Assembly: GCF_002549795.1 (NCBI RefSeq)
Contig: NZ_CP021435.1
Coordinates: 310,001-374,000 of the forward strand
DNA from: Halomonas beimenensis
GTDB taxonomy: Bacteria; Pseudomonadota; Gammaproteobacteria; Pseudomonadales; Halomonadaceae
Length of the DNA: 64,000 bases
Reading direction: 5' to 3'
Positions within the stretch are counted from its first letter, which is position 1. Each line of letters starts with the position of its first letter. Under the pieces are notes generated by a model. That model saw only the letters and a list, made by a program, of their open reading frames with translations, had not been told where the DNA came from and made no database searches. A program made the position numbers and the translations under genes. Positions 1-8,579 of this stretch are shown here, piece after piece.

Positions 1-227
1 TCGGCCGGGAGCCGGTGGAGTGGATCCTGCTGGTGGGCAGCTGCCTGCTGGTGCTGATCGTCGAGCTGCTCAACAGCGCCATCGAGAGCGTGGTGGATCG
101 CATCGGGCCGGAACGCCACGAGCTGTCCGGCCGGGCCAAGGACATCGGCTCGGCGGCGGTGATGCTGTCGCTGTGCCTGGCCGGACTGACCTGGGGCCTG
201 CTGGCCTGGGCGCGCTTCCTGGCCTGA
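1..227 (+). CDS. dgkA: Diacylglycerol kinase, C-terminal part (partial)
   Basis: The 5' end lies outside the window; the reading frame is open from base 3. The last 75 or so residues match prokaryotic DgkA, the small inner-membrane enzyme that phosphorylates diacylglycerol to phosphatidate for phospholipid recycling. Visible features are a hydrophobic helix (WILLVGSCLLVLIVELL), the family's catalytic motif ELLNSAIE followed by VVDRIG, then HELSGRAKDIGSAAV and a final membrane helix ending in LAWARFLA. The ELLNSAIE/VVDRIG block is the DgkA signature, so the assignment is firm despite truncation. The gene ends only a few bases before an inverted-repeat element. Confidence 0.93.
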   Translation, partial: GREPVEWILLVGSCLLVLIVELLNSAIESVVDRIGPERHELSGRAKDIGSAAVMLSLCLAGLTWGLLAWARFLA

Positions 228-230
228 GGA

Positions 231-493
231 CGGGGCTATCGCAGTTTGCGTTGTCGCTCGGGGCTGATCCGTCGACAGGTCCCGGAGCGCCGGGCCGACG
301 AGGGGGCGCTGTGAACCCCTCCCTGGGCGCTACCGACGCCCTGCGGCGCTCTCGCCTCCTGCTCCACTTTGCAGGGCCGGTGCTGGCCATCCGTGGCCAG
401 CCCGTTCGGAGACATCCTCCTCACCCCTGGCGTAGGCCCCCCTCTCCGACCTGTCCCCGGCGCCCCTCGCCAGACCCGACTGCGATAGCCCTG
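231..493 (+). repeat. MITE-like inverted-repeat element, copy 1 (263 bp)
   Basis: This element fills most of the 339-bp gap between dgkA and glnE. It is bounded by a perfect 13-bp terminal inverted repeat, GGGCTATCGCAGT at 233-245 and its complement at 479-491. A full-length inverted copy lies at 17137-17399 and a shortened copy at 26138-26300. Inside is a hairpin, GCTGGCCA-TCCG-TGGCCAGC, at 382-401. It encodes no convincing protein: reading frames through it continue into unrelated flanks. The rest of the gap (494-566) holds a plausible -10 (TATGCT, 535-540) for glnE. The outer limits are judged from the CAGGGC/GCCCTG ends of the other copies. Confidence 0.85.
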
Positions 494-566
494 GGGGTAG
501 GCTCGGTCGCTAGTGCCCAGCGCCCCGGCTTGGGTATGCTGGAGGGCATGACCCACCGGATGCGAG

Positions 567-3557
567 ATGCCCATGGCCCTGCCCGATGACTTCCTGCCGC
601 TGGATGCCATTCCCGAACCGCTGGTGGCGCCGCTGCGACATGCCTGGGAGCGCCTCGTCACCTCCCTGGAGCAGGCCGACAACCTGGCGTCGCTGCAGGA
701 CCAGGAGAGCCCCGTCGAGAGCTGGGCGGCGCTCTCGGTGGAGCGCCGCGAGCAACTGGCGCGGGTACTGGCCGTCTCCGACTTCGCCGCCGAGACCCTG
801 ATCCGCCACCCCGACTGGCTGATCCACCTGGACGCCGCCGGCGAGCTGGATGCCGCGCCGGGCAAGGCGACCCTGGACGAGGCCCTCGCCGAGCGGCTCG
901 AGGCCGCCGAGGACGAGGCGGGCCTGCACGCCGCCCTCCGCCGCTTCCGCCGGGCACGCATGCTGGGCATCGTCTGGCGCGACCTGACCCGGCCGCCGGG
1001 CGTCGACATGTGGGCCACCGCCAGCGCCGTCAGCCACCTGGCCGAGAGCTGCCTGGAACTGGCCCTGGACTGGCTGGAGCGCCATCTCGAACCGCGGTGG
1101 GGCCGACCCGCGCCGCGCGCCGACGGCAGCGAGCAGCGCCTGGTGGTGCTCGGCATGGGCAAGCTGGGCGCCGGCGAGCTGAATCTCTCCTCGGACATCG
1201 ACCTGATCTTCGCCTTCCCCGAGAAGGGGGAGACGCAGGGCGGGCGCAAGGCCCTGGAGCACCAGGAATACTTCACCAAGCTCGGCCAGAAGCTGATCGC
1301 CGCCCTGGACGCGGTGACCGCCGACGGCTTCGCCTTCCGCGTCGACATGCGGCTGCGTCCGCTGGGCGACGGCGGCCCCCTGGTGGGCAGCTTCGCGTCG
1401 CTGGCCGGCTACTACCAGGACCAGGGCCGCGAGTGGGAGCGCTATGCCATGCTCAAGGCCCGCCCGGTGGCCGGCGACCTGGGGGCCGGCACCGAGCTCC
1501 TGGCGAGCATCCGGCCCTTCGTCTATCGCAAGTACCTGGATTTCGGGGCCATCGAGTCGCTGCGCGAGCTCAAGGCGATGATCAATCGCGAGGTGCGCCG
1601 TCGCGGCATGGAGGACAACATCAAGCTCGGGCCGGGGGGGATCCGCGAGGTGGAGTTCGTGGTCCAGGCCTTCCAGCTGATTCGCGGCGGGCGCGACACC
1701 GAACTGCAGGTCACCTCGCTGAAGACGGCCATGGAGCGCCTGCCGTCGCTGGGCCTGCTGCCGGACGAGGTGGTCGAGGAACTGCTGCCCGATTACGTCT
1801 TCCTGCGTGACATCGAGCATGCCCTCCAGGCCCTGGAGGACCGCCAGACCCAGACCCTGCCCGCCGAGGACCTCGATCGGGAGCGGGTCGCGCTGGCCCT
1901 CGACATTGAGGACTGGCCCGCGGTCATGGCGCGGCTCGACGAGGTGCGCGCCCGGGTGCGTCGCCACTTCGACGCGGTGATCGCCGACCCCGAGGAGGAG
2001 GCCGAGGACGAGGTCGCCGGCGCCCCGGGCGGCGGTGTCGAGCTCGAGGAGTGGCGGGCGCTGTGGCGCGACACCCTGGGGGAGGACGAGGCCCTGGCCC
2101 GGTTCGAGGAGGCCGGCTTCGCCGATCCCGCCGCCGCCTGGCGGCGCCTGCGGGCGCTGCGGGACTCCCGCCAGGTGCAGGCCATGCAGCGGATCGGCTA
2201 CGAGCGCCTGGAGGCGCTGATGCCGCTGCTGCTCGACGCCGCCGGGGGCAGCGAGGCCCCGGATCCGGCCCTGGAGCGGGTGCTGCCGCTGATCGAGGCC
2301 GTGTTGCGGCGCACCGCCTACCTGGCGCTGCTGCGCGAGAATCCCGAGGCCCTCGAACACCTGATGCGGCTGTGCAGCGCCAGCCCTTGGATCGCCGAGC
2401 AGCTGGCCCGTCACCCCATCCTGCTCGACGAGCTGCTGACCCCGGACACCCTCTATACCCCGGCCGACAAGGATCGCCTGGCCGACGAGCTGCGCCAGGC
2501 CCTGGGGCGTATCCCCGAGGAGGACGAGGAGGCCCAGCTCGAGGCCCTGCGGGTCTTCAAGCACGCCCAGGTGCTGCACGTGGCCGCCTCGGACATCGCC
2601 GGTACCCGCCACCTGATGAAGGTCAGCGACTATCTGACCCATATCGCCGAGGTGATCCTCGAGACGGTGCTGGCCATGGCCTGGAAGCACCTGACCCGCA
2701 AGCACGGGTTCCCCGAGCGCCGCGACGGCGAGCGCTGCGGCCAGGCGGCGGAGTTCCTGATCGTCGGCTACGGCAAGCTCGGCGGCATCGAGCTCGGCTA
2801 CGGCTCGGACCTGGACCTGGTGTTCCTGCACGACGGCGCGACCCAGGGCAGCACCGACGGCGAGCGGCCCATCGACAACGCCGTCTTCTTCACCCGGCTC
2901 GGCCAGCGCATCATCCACCTGCTCACCGCCGTGACCCCGGCGGGGAGCCTCTACGAGGTCGACATGCGGCTGCGGCCGTCCGGCAATGCCGGCCTGCTGG
3001 TGTCGAGCCTCGACGCCTTCGCCGACTACCAGCGCCGCGAGGCCTGGACCTGGGAGCACCAGGCCCTGGTGCGCGCCCGGGTGGTGGCCGGCCACGAGGC
3101 CCTGGCCGAGCGCTTCGAGGCCGTGCGCCGCGAGATCCTGGGACGCGAGCGCGATCCCGAGGCCCTGCGGGAGGAGGTGGTGGCCATGCGGCGCAAGATG
3201 CGCGACCACCTGGCCGGCCCCGAGGAGGGCGACGACTTCGACCTCAAGCAGGACCCGGGCGGCATGGTGGACATCGAGTTCCTGTGCCAGTACGCGGTGC
3301 TGGCCATGGGCCACGAGACGCCCGACCTGCTGACCTACAGCGACAACATGCGCATCCTCGAGACCCTGGAGAGCACCGGCCGGCTGCCCGCCGAGGACTG
3401 CCGGCGGCTGCGCGAGGCCTACCTGGCCTGCCGCACCGCGGCCCACCGGGCGGCCCTGACCCGCGAGGCCGGGCGAGGGCGCAACGCCGACTTCCAGGTC
3501 CACCGCCAGGCCGTCATCGACGTCTGGCGGCGACTGCTCGAGCCGGGTGGCGACTGA
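567..3557 (+). CDS. glnE: Bifunctional glutamine synthetase adenylyltransferase / adenylyl-removing enzyme
   Basis: At 996 residues this has the full length of GlnE, which attaches AMP to and removes AMP from glutamine synthetase in response to PII, tuning nitrogen assimilation. The two homologous nucleotidyltransferase domains are clear. The N-terminal (adenylyl-removing) domain has GMGKLGAGELN with the D-x-D pair near residues 210/212. The C-terminal (adenylyl transferase) domain has GYGKLGGIELG with D-x-D near 748/750. Helical linker regions fill the middle and C-terminus. The start at 567 is the first ATG; a second ATG two codons later is possible, and there is no strong Shine-Dalgarno sequence. 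It is monocistronic and followed by a strong hairpin. Confidence 0.96.
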   Translation: MPMALPDDFLPLDAIPEPLVAPLRHAWERLVTSLEQADNLASLQDQESPVESWAALSVERREQLARVLAVSDFAAETLIRHPDWLIHLDAAGELDAAPGKATLDEALAERLEAAEDEAGLHAALRRFRRARMLGIVWRDLTRPPGVDMWATASAVSHLAESCLELALDWLERHLEPRWGRPAPRADGSEQRLVVLGMGKLGAGELNLSSDIDLIFAFPEKGETQGGRKALEHQEYFTKLGQKLIAALDAVTADGFAFRVDMRLRPLGDGGPLVGSFASLAGYYQDQGREWERYAMLKARPVAGDLGAGTELLASIRPFVYRKYLDFGAIESLRELKAMINREVRRRGMEDNIKLGPGGIREVEFVVQAFQLIRGGRDTELQVTSLKTAMERLPSLGLLPDEVVEELLPDYVFLRDIEHALQALEDRQTQTLPAEDLDRERVALALDIEDWPAVMARLDEVRARVRRHFDAVIADPEEEAEDEVAGAPGGGVELEEWRALWRDTLGEDEALARFEEAGFADPAAAWRRLRALRDSRQVQAMQRIGYERLEALMPLLLDAAGGSEAPDPALERVLPLIEAVLRRTAYLALLRENPEALEHLMRLCSASPWIAEQLARHPILLDELLTPDTLYTPADKDRLADELRQALGRIPEEDEEAQLEALRVFKHAQVLHVAASDIAGTRHLMKVSDYLTHIAEVILETVLAMAWKHLTRKHGFPERRDGERCGQAAEFLIVGYGKLGGIELGYGSDLDLVFLHDGATQGSTDGERPIDNAVFFTRLGQRIIHLLTAVTPAGSLYEVDMRLRPSGNAGLLVSSLDAFADYQRREAWTWEHQALVRARVVAGHEALAERFEAVRREILGRERDPEALREEVVAMRRKMRDHLAGPEEGDDFDLKQDPGGMVDIEFLCQYAVLAMGHETPDLLTYSDNMRILETLESTGRLPAEDCRRLREAYLACRTAAHRAALTREAGRGRNADFQVHRQAVIDVWRRLLEPGGD

Positions 3558-3598
3558 GACAGCCCGGCATCCCGGCCACCCTCCTGCCCCGTTCACTC

Positions 3599-3631
3599 CG
3601 CGCCCCGCCTGTCGATGACAGCCGGGGCGCG
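3599..3631 (+). terminator. Hairpin terminator after glnE
   Basis: A long, almost perfect stem forms here: CGCGCCCCG pairs with CGGGGCGCG, and inside it CTGTC pairs with GACAG around a GAT loop with one C/C mismatch. It lies 42 bases after the glnE stop. Only a short T-run follows (CTTTC), so termination may be partly factor-dependent. Confidence 0.7.
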
Positions 3632-3744
3632 CTGCCTTTCGGTCACTGCCCGGCTCTCCAGGGAAAGGCCCCTTCGTGGCGAGGAGGCCGACAAGGGATC
3701 GAGGATGGCTACTGCCGTCGATTCCGGCGGCGGGAAGCAAAATA

Positions 3745-3806
3745 ACCAGATTGGTCATTTCTCTCTGATGGTCGCGTTGCCGCGGATCATGGGCCGCCCC
3801 TAAGCT
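3745..3806 (+). promoter_or_regulatory. Candidate promoter and operator of the ABC/hydroxyquinol operon
   Basis: The 319-bp gap 3558-3876 holds the glnE terminator and this region. ACCAGATTGGT (3745-3755) is an interrupted dyad (ACCA-GAT-TGGT). The ten bases ACCAGATTGG recur exactly at 17100-17109, upstream of the SDR gene of the same island. Downstream is a plausible sigma-70 promoter, TTGCCG (3777-3782), 18 bp, TAAGCT (3801-3806), which places the dyad just upstream of -35 where an activator would bind. The promoter is a pattern match only. The recurrence of the ten bases is directly seen. Confidence 0.5.
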
Positions 3807-3876
3807 GCGTGAAACCTGATGAGCTCTCCGGGGCGAATCGTTCCAAGCGACTACTACAACAAAGCAGGTGAGAGAA

Positions 3877-4815
3877 ATGATCTACAAGACAGCGCTAGCC
3901 ACCAGTGTGATGATGCTTTCCGCCGGCCTCGTCCAGGCCGAGGAGACCTACCGGATCGGCATCACCCAGAACAATGTCGGCGTCGACAGCTACCAGACCA
4001 CCTACGAAAGCGCCTTCGAGGCGGCTGCCGCCGGGATGGACAACGTCGAGGTCGTGGTGCTCGACGCCGGTGGCGATGTGGCCCGCCAGATCGGGCAGGT
4101 GCGCAACCTGGTTCAACAGCGGATGGATGCCATCATCATCTGGCCGACCAACGGCCAGGCGGTGATCCCGGCCATCCGCCAGGCCCACCAGTCGGGCATC
4201 CCCGTCGTGGTCACCAACTCCAAGATCGCCGAGGCCGGCCTCGATTACATCGCCGCCTTCTCCGGCCCCGACAACGTCCAGCAGGGCGCCTCCTCGGCCG
4301 AGATGATGTGCGAGGCCCTGAACGGGGAGGGGCAGATCGTCCAGATCGCCGGTCAACCCGGTTATACCACCGCCATGGAGCGCTCCCAGGGCTTCGAGGA
4401 CCGGCTGGCCGAGGCGTGTCCCGGCGTCGAGATCCTCGAGACCCAACCCGCGGACTGGAACCGCGAGAAGGCTCAGCGCGTCATGGAGAACTTCCTCACC
4501 AAGTACGACGACATCGACGGCGTCTACGCCGGCGACGACAACATGGGGGTCGGCGCCCTGAACGCGGCCAAGAGCGCCGGACGGGCGGACGAGATCGCCT
4601 TCATCGGGGCCACCAACTTCGCCGTGGGCTACGAGGCCATCGGCAACGGCGAATACTACGGCTCCATCTATCAGTCGCCGGTCGACGATGCCGAGGCGGC
4701 CCTGCAGACGGCCCTCGACATCCTGGCGGGCAAGGAGGTCCCGAAGATGAACTTCTTCGAGACGCCCAAGATCACCGCCGACAACCTGACCGAGTTCGAC
4801 AAGCCGGTGTTCTGA
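3877..4815 (+). CDS. Periplasmic substrate-binding protein, sugar-type (CUT2) ABC transporter
   Basis: This 312-residue protein has a Sec signal peptide (cleavage expected after VQA, about residue 21). It has the Peripla_BP_4 (RbsB-like) pattern: YRIGITQNN at the mature N-terminus, then DAGGD, a hinge-region repeat of IIIWPTNGQAVIPAI, and DGVYAGDDNMGVGAL. It would bind the imported solute in the periplasm and deliver it to the two downstream permeases. ATG 3877 is preferred over the in-frame GTG 3868 because AGGTGAG sits directly before it. The family carries pentoses, inositol and other polyols; nothing in the sequence fixes the ligand. The catabolic genes downstream argue for a cyclic or aromatic-precursor compound rather than ribose. 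Confidence 0.9.
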   Translation: MIYKTALATSVMMLSAGLVQAEETYRIGITQNNVGVDSYQTTYESAFEAAAAGMDNVEVVVLDAGGDVARQIGQVRNLVQQRMDAIIIWPTNGQAVIPAIRQAHQSGIPVVVTNSKIAEAGLDYIAAFSGPDNVQQGASSAEMMCEALNGEGQIVQIAGQPGYTTAMERSQGFEDRLAEACPGVEILETQPADWNREKAQRVMENFLTKYDDIDGVYAGDDNMGVGALNAAKSAGRADEIAFIGATNFAVGYEAIGNGEYYGSIYQSPVDDAEAALQTALDILAGKEVPKMNFFETPKITADNLTEFDKPVF

Positions 4816-4878
4816 CGACCCGCGCCCCGGGCGCAGGGTGTCGGACGACGCCATGCGCCTCGCCACTGACGATCCGTT

Positions 4879-4895
4879 GGCCATCGACGATGGCC
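4879..4895 (+). other. Intercistronic stem-loop between binding protein and permease genes
   Basis: GGCCATC-GAC-GATGGCC forms a 7-bp stem in the 180-bp spacer after the binding-protein gene; a GC-rich dyad (GCGCCC-C-GGGCGC) lies earlier in the same spacer. Hairpins at this place commonly stabilise the binding-protein mRNA or attenuate readthrough, so the binding protein outnumbers the membrane parts. The role here is inferred. Confidence 0.4.
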
Positions 4896-4995
4896 GCCAG
4901 GCCCCCCGGTCGCGTCCTTCGACGCGGCCGCGGCCCAGGCAGCGGACTCCTCGATGACCTTCGGAACAAGGTCGTTCCCCCTACAGGTGAGTGAC

Positions 4996-6006
4996 ATGGC
5001 TTCTGCAGAAGACGTCAAGCAAGGCTTCATGCTGAGCAAGAACCAGAGGGCCGGGCTCCTGAGCTTCCTCTCGGCCCAGGGTATCCTGGTGTTCTTCCTG
5101 ATCAGCATGCTGGCATTCTCGCTGTTCTCCGAACAGTTCCTCTCCCAGTCCAACATCATGACGGTGGTCCGTCAGGCCTCGATCATCGGCATCATCGCGG
5201 TCGGCGTGACCGTGGTGATCATCGGCGGCAACCTCGACCTGTCCGTGGGCTCGATGCTGTCCTTCTCCACGGTGCTGGTGGTCGACCTGCACGACAAGAT
5301 CGGGCCGACCAACGCCATCCTGGTGATGTTCGCCATGACCCTGCTGATCGGTGCCGTGAACGGTTTCCTGATCGGCTTCATGCGACTCAATTCCCTGATC
5401 GTCACCCTGGCCATGCTCTCGGCGATCCAGGGGCTGGTGCTGATCTACAGCGGCGGCCAGAACGTCGACATCGCCAACCAGGGGGATACCTGGTTCGCCT
5501 TCTTCGGCCGCGACTACGTCGCCGGGATCGCCGTGCCGGTACTGCTCTTCGGGCTGTTGGCGGTGATCGTCCAGGTGGTGATGTCCTTCACGGGCTACGG
5601 ACGGCGCATCTTCGCGATCGGCGGGAATCCCGTGGCGGCGGTCTACTCCGGCATCCGCAAGAACTGGTGCGTGTTCAGCACCTACCTGATCTCCGCCTTC
5701 TGCGTGGCCTGTGCCGCCCTGGTCCTGGGCTCCCGGGTGATGGGCTCCCAGAACAACGTGGGCCAAGGCTACGAGCTGCTGGTGCTGGCCGGCATCATCC
5801 TCGGCGGGACCAGCCTGCTGGGCGGGGCGGGCAGCATCTGGAAGACGGTGATCGGCGTGCTGATCCTGGGCTTCATCCAGAACGGCCTGCTGCTGATGGG
5901 CTACCCCTACTACGCCCAATGGCTGGTGACCTGGGTGATCATCATCCTGGCCGTCTGGCTGGACCTCGCCTACAAGCGCAAGCACCTGTTCACGACCCAT
6001 TCCTGA
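4996..6006 (+). CDS. ABC transporter permease, CUT2 (RbsC) family
   Basis: This 336-residue inner-membrane protein belongs to the BPD_transp_2 family. Many hydrophobic helices are visible. It carries the family's conserved block VVIIGGNLDLSVGS after the second to third helix, and a GAVNGFLIG loop. It forms the channel of the importer with the next gene. An upstream in-frame ATG exists at 4954, but ATG 4996 is chosen because AGGTGAG lies just before it and the extra 14 residues look like leader sequence. It is co-directional with its neighbours; the next gene begins about ten bases after its stop. Confidence 0.9.
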   Translation: MASAEDVKQGFMLSKNQRAGLLSFLSAQGILVFFLISMLAFSLFSEQFLSQSNIMTVVRQASIIGIIAVGVTVVIIGGNLDLSVGSMLSFSTVLVVDLHDKIGPTNAILVMFAMTLLIGAVNGFLIGFMRLNSLIVTLAMLSAIQGLVLIYSGGQNVDIANQGDTWFAFFGRDYVAGIAVPVLLFGLLAVIVQVVMSFTGYGRRIFAIGGNPVAAVYSGIRKNWCVFSTYLISAFCVACAALVLGSRVMGSQNNVGQGYELLVLAGIILGGTSLLGGAGSIWKTVIGVLILGFIQNGLLLMGYPYYAQWLVTWVIIILAVWLDLAYKRKHLFTTHS

Positions 6007-6016
6007 GGTGATCACC

Positions 6017-6976
6017 ATGACTACGCTCAAGAGTTTCCTGAGGGGCGGCGCCTTCATCCAGCCGATCTGGATCTTCGTGATCGCCCTGTTCGTCTTCTTC
6101 AGCCTGATGTCGGAGTACTTCCTGTCGCTGGGCAACATCAACAACATCCTGGTGCAGACCTCGACGATCGGTCTGCTCGCCCTGGGCATGACCTACGTGA
6201 TGATCAACGGCAACATCGATCTCTCGGTGGGCGCGACCCTGGGCCTGGCCGCCTCGCTGGCCGTCGGCCTTCAGCCGCTCGGCCTGACCGTGGCGGTGCT
6301 GGCCTCCCTGGCCGCCGGCATCGTGATCGGTGCCATCAATGGCCTGATCGTCTGGAAGACCGGAGTCAACGCCTTCATCGTCACCCTGGGCGCGATGATC
6401 GGGGTGCGCGGCTTGATCTTCGTCTACACCCAGGAGCAATCCTTCTACGCCAGCAACTTCGCCTTCGTGGATTTCGGCGCCAGCACCATCGGCCCCTTCC
6501 CGGTCCTGGCCATCATCTTCCTGGCCTGCACCCTGATCATGCACCTGGTGCTCAAGAAGACCGGCCACGGCCGCAACACCTTCGCCGTGGGCGGCAACCC
6601 CGAGGCGGCGATGGATGCGGGGATCCGCATCGGTCGCAACATGCTGATCAACTTCATCATCGTCGGCTTCTTCGCGGCCCTGGCCGGGGTCCTGCTGGCG
6701 ACCCAGATGGGCGCGTCAACGCCCAACCTGGGGCGCGACTACGAGCTCTGGACCATCACCGCGGTGGTGCTCGGCGGCACCAAGCTCACCGGGGGCCATG
6801 GCAGCATCTCCGGCACCCTGGGCGGCGTGCTGGCCATCGGCATCCTGCGCAACGGCATGAACATGATGCAGGTCCCTGCCTTCTACGTGCTGGTCATCCT
6901 CGGCGCCATCCTGATCACGGTGCTGATCATCGACCAGCGACTGAACGTTCCGACTGCCAAGGGGGTGCGCGCATGA
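6017..6976 (+). CDS. Second ABC transporter permease, CUT2 (RbsC) family
   Basis: This 319-residue polytopic membrane protein is paralogous to the gene before it. The family motif is MINGNIDLSVGATLG, followed by GAINGLIVWKTGVNAFIVTLG. Two different permeases in one CUT2 operon suggest a heterodimeric channel; classical RbsC is a homodimer. ATG 6017 is favoured over GTG 6008 because GAGGTGATC precedes it at the right distance. The stop overlaps the start of the ATPase gene (ATGA), suggesting translational coupling. Confidence 0.9.
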   Translation: MTTLKSFLRGGAFIQPIWIFVIALFVFFSLMSEYFLSLGNINNILVQTSTIGLLALGMTYVMINGNIDLSVGATLGLAASLAVGLQPLGLTVAVLASLAAGIVIGAINGLIVWKTGVNAFIVTLGAMIGVRGLIFVYTQEQSFYASNFAFVDFGASTIGPFPVLAIIFLACTLIMHLVLKKTGHGRNTFAVGGNPEAAMDAGIRIGRNMLINFIIVGFFAALAGVLLATQMGASTPNLGRDYELWTITAVVLGGTKLTGGHGSISGTLGGVLAIGILRNGMNMMQVPAFYVLVILGAILITVLIIDQRLNVPTAKGVRA

Positions 6977-8520
6977 CCGCCATGACGCAGAACGCCGAGG
7001 CCCGTCCCGTCCTCGAGCTGGTCGACATCACCAAGCGATTCCCCGGGGTCGTGGCCCTCAACAAGGTGAGCTTCGATGTCCGCCCGGGCGAAGTGCATGC
7101 CCTGCTGGGCGAGAACGGTGCCGGCAAGTCGACCCTGATGAAGGTGCTGGCCGGCAAGCACCGGCCCAACGGCGGCAAGATCATCCTCGAGGACGAGGAA
7201 CGGGTCTTCGACACGCCGAAAGAGGCCAAGCGCAGCGGCATCGTGCTGATCCACCAGGAGCAGTCCCTGGTCCCGGAAATGAGCGTGGCCGAGAACATCT
7301 TCCTCGGCAGCACGCCGCGCAAGTGGGGCAACCGGGTCGACTGGAAGCGGCTGCACGCCGACAGCACCGAGATCCTGGAACGGTTGAAGTGCGACTTCTC
7401 CTCCCGGGACCTGGTCTCCAGCCTGTCGATCGCCAAGAAGCAGATGGTGGAAATCGCCCGGGCCCTGGTGTTCACCCCCAAGATCGTGGTCTTCGACGAG
7501 CCGACCGCCTCGCTGACCGACCACGAGAAGCCGGTGCTCTACGACGTCATCCGCAACCTCCAGGCCCAGGGCGTGGGCATCGTCTACATCTCCCACCGCA
7601 TGGACGAGATCTTCCAGCTTTCCCAGCGCATCTCGGTGCTGCGTGACGGCGAGTACACCGGCACGGTGAATACCGCCGAGACCGACGAGGAGAGCGTCAC
7701 CCAGATGATGATCGGGCGCAGCCTCGAACTCGACCATGCCAGCAAGCCCAGCGAGTTCGGCGGCCCGATGCTCGAGGTGCGTGGGCTGACGGTCAAGGGA
7801 GTCTGCTCCGATGTCAGCTTCACGGTCCGCAAGGGCGAGATCGTCGGCATGTACGGCCTGGTGGGCGCCGGTCGCTCGGAGGTCGCCGAGACCATCTTCG
7901 GGTTGCGTCACTACACCGCCGGCGAGATCCGCCTGGACGGCCAGGTGGTCGACTTCCGCTCCACCCATGACGCCGTGACCAGCGGGATCGCCCTGGTGCC
8001 CGAGGACCGCAAGGACCAGGGGTTGGTGCTGGGGATGAACTGTCGCGACAACATGACCCTGGCCGGGCTCTCGACGGTCTCGTCATTCGGCTTCATGAAG
8101 TCCCGGGACGAACGCGCCGTCTATGACCGCTACCAGCAGGCCATGAAGATCAAGTCGCCGAGCTGGCGCCAGCGGGTGGGCAACCTCAGCGGCGGCAACC
8201 AGCAGAAGATCGTCATCGGCAAGTGGCTGCACACCCACCCCCGGCTGTTGATCCTCGACGAGCCGACCCGCGGCATCGATGTGGGCTCCAAGGCCGAGAT
8301 CCATGCCCTGATCAAGGAACTCGCCCGCTCCGGCTATGCCGTCCTGGTGATTTCCTCGGAGATGCCGGAAGTACTGGGCGTGAGCAATCGCATCATCGCC
8401 ATGTACGACGGCCGGGTGACGGCGGAGTTCGACGCCGACAACGTCGGCGAGGACCAGCTGGTGCAGGCGATCACCGGCATGACCGGCTCGACACCCCAGG
8501 CGGCCGGAGCGGTCGTCTAG
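6973..8520 (+). CDS. Sugar-type ABC transporter ATP-binding protein (double ATPase, RbsA/MglA type)
   Basis: At 515 residues this has the double-cassette size of CUT2 ATPases. The first cassette has Walker A GENGAGKST (about residues 46-54), a signature-like LSIAKKQMVEIARAL and Walker B FDEPTASLTDHE. The second cassette has a degenerate Walker A, GLVGAGRSEV, which is normal for this family, with signature LSGGNQQK and Walker B LDEPTRGIDVG. It energises import through the two permeases. Its start overlaps the previous stop by four bases. A hairpin follows before the catabolic genes. Confidence 0.95.
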   Translation: MTAMTQNAEARPVLELVDITKRFPGVVALNKVSFDVRPGEVHALLGENGAGKSTLMKVLAGKHRPNGGKIILEDEERVFDTPKEAKRSGIVLIHQEQSLVPEMSVAENIFLGSTPRKWGNRVDWKRLHADSTEILERLKCDFSSRDLVSSLSIAKKQMVEIARALVFTPKIVVFDEPTASLTDHEKPVLYDVIRNLQAQGVGIVYISHRMDEIFQLSQRISVLRDGEYTGTVNTAETDEESVTQMMIGRSLELDHASKPSEFGGPMLEVRGLTVKGVCSDVSFTVRKGEIVGMYGLVGAGRSEVAETIFGLRHYTAGEIRLDGQVVDFRSTHDAVTSGIALVPEDRKDQGLVLGMNCRDNMTLAGLSTVSSFGFMKSRDERAVYDRYQQAMKIKSPSWRQRVGNLSGGNQQKIVIGKWLHTHPRLLILDEPTRGIDVGSKAEIHALIKELARSGYAVLVISSEMPEVLGVSNRIIAMYDGRVTAEFDADNVGEDQLVQAITGMTGSTPQAAGAVV

Positions 8521-8528
8521 CCCATCGC

Positions 8529-8549
8529 GGCGCCCCGGTTCGGGGCGCC
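8529..8549 (+). terminator. Hairpin between transporter and catabolic genes
   Basis: GGCGCCCCG-GTT-CGGGGCGCC is a 9-bp perfect stem, 8 bases after the ATPase stop, with no T-run. It probably gives partial termination or mRNA processing between the transport and enzyme parts of one operon, since no separate promoter is obvious in the 59-bp spacer. Confidence 0.5.
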
Positions 8550-8579
8550 ACAGGCAACTGCCACGTCAGAGGAAACATC

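Noticed and set aside
236-1348. Minus-strand frame covering repeat copy 1 and glnE
   Set aside because: Its N-terminal part is antisense to glnE and the rest is repeat sequence; no start signal.
510-3758. Very long minus-strand open frame (1082 codons) opposite glnE
   Set aside because: GC-rich antisense frame with low-complexity Leu/Gly/Ala/His composition; glnE on the other strand has full motifs.
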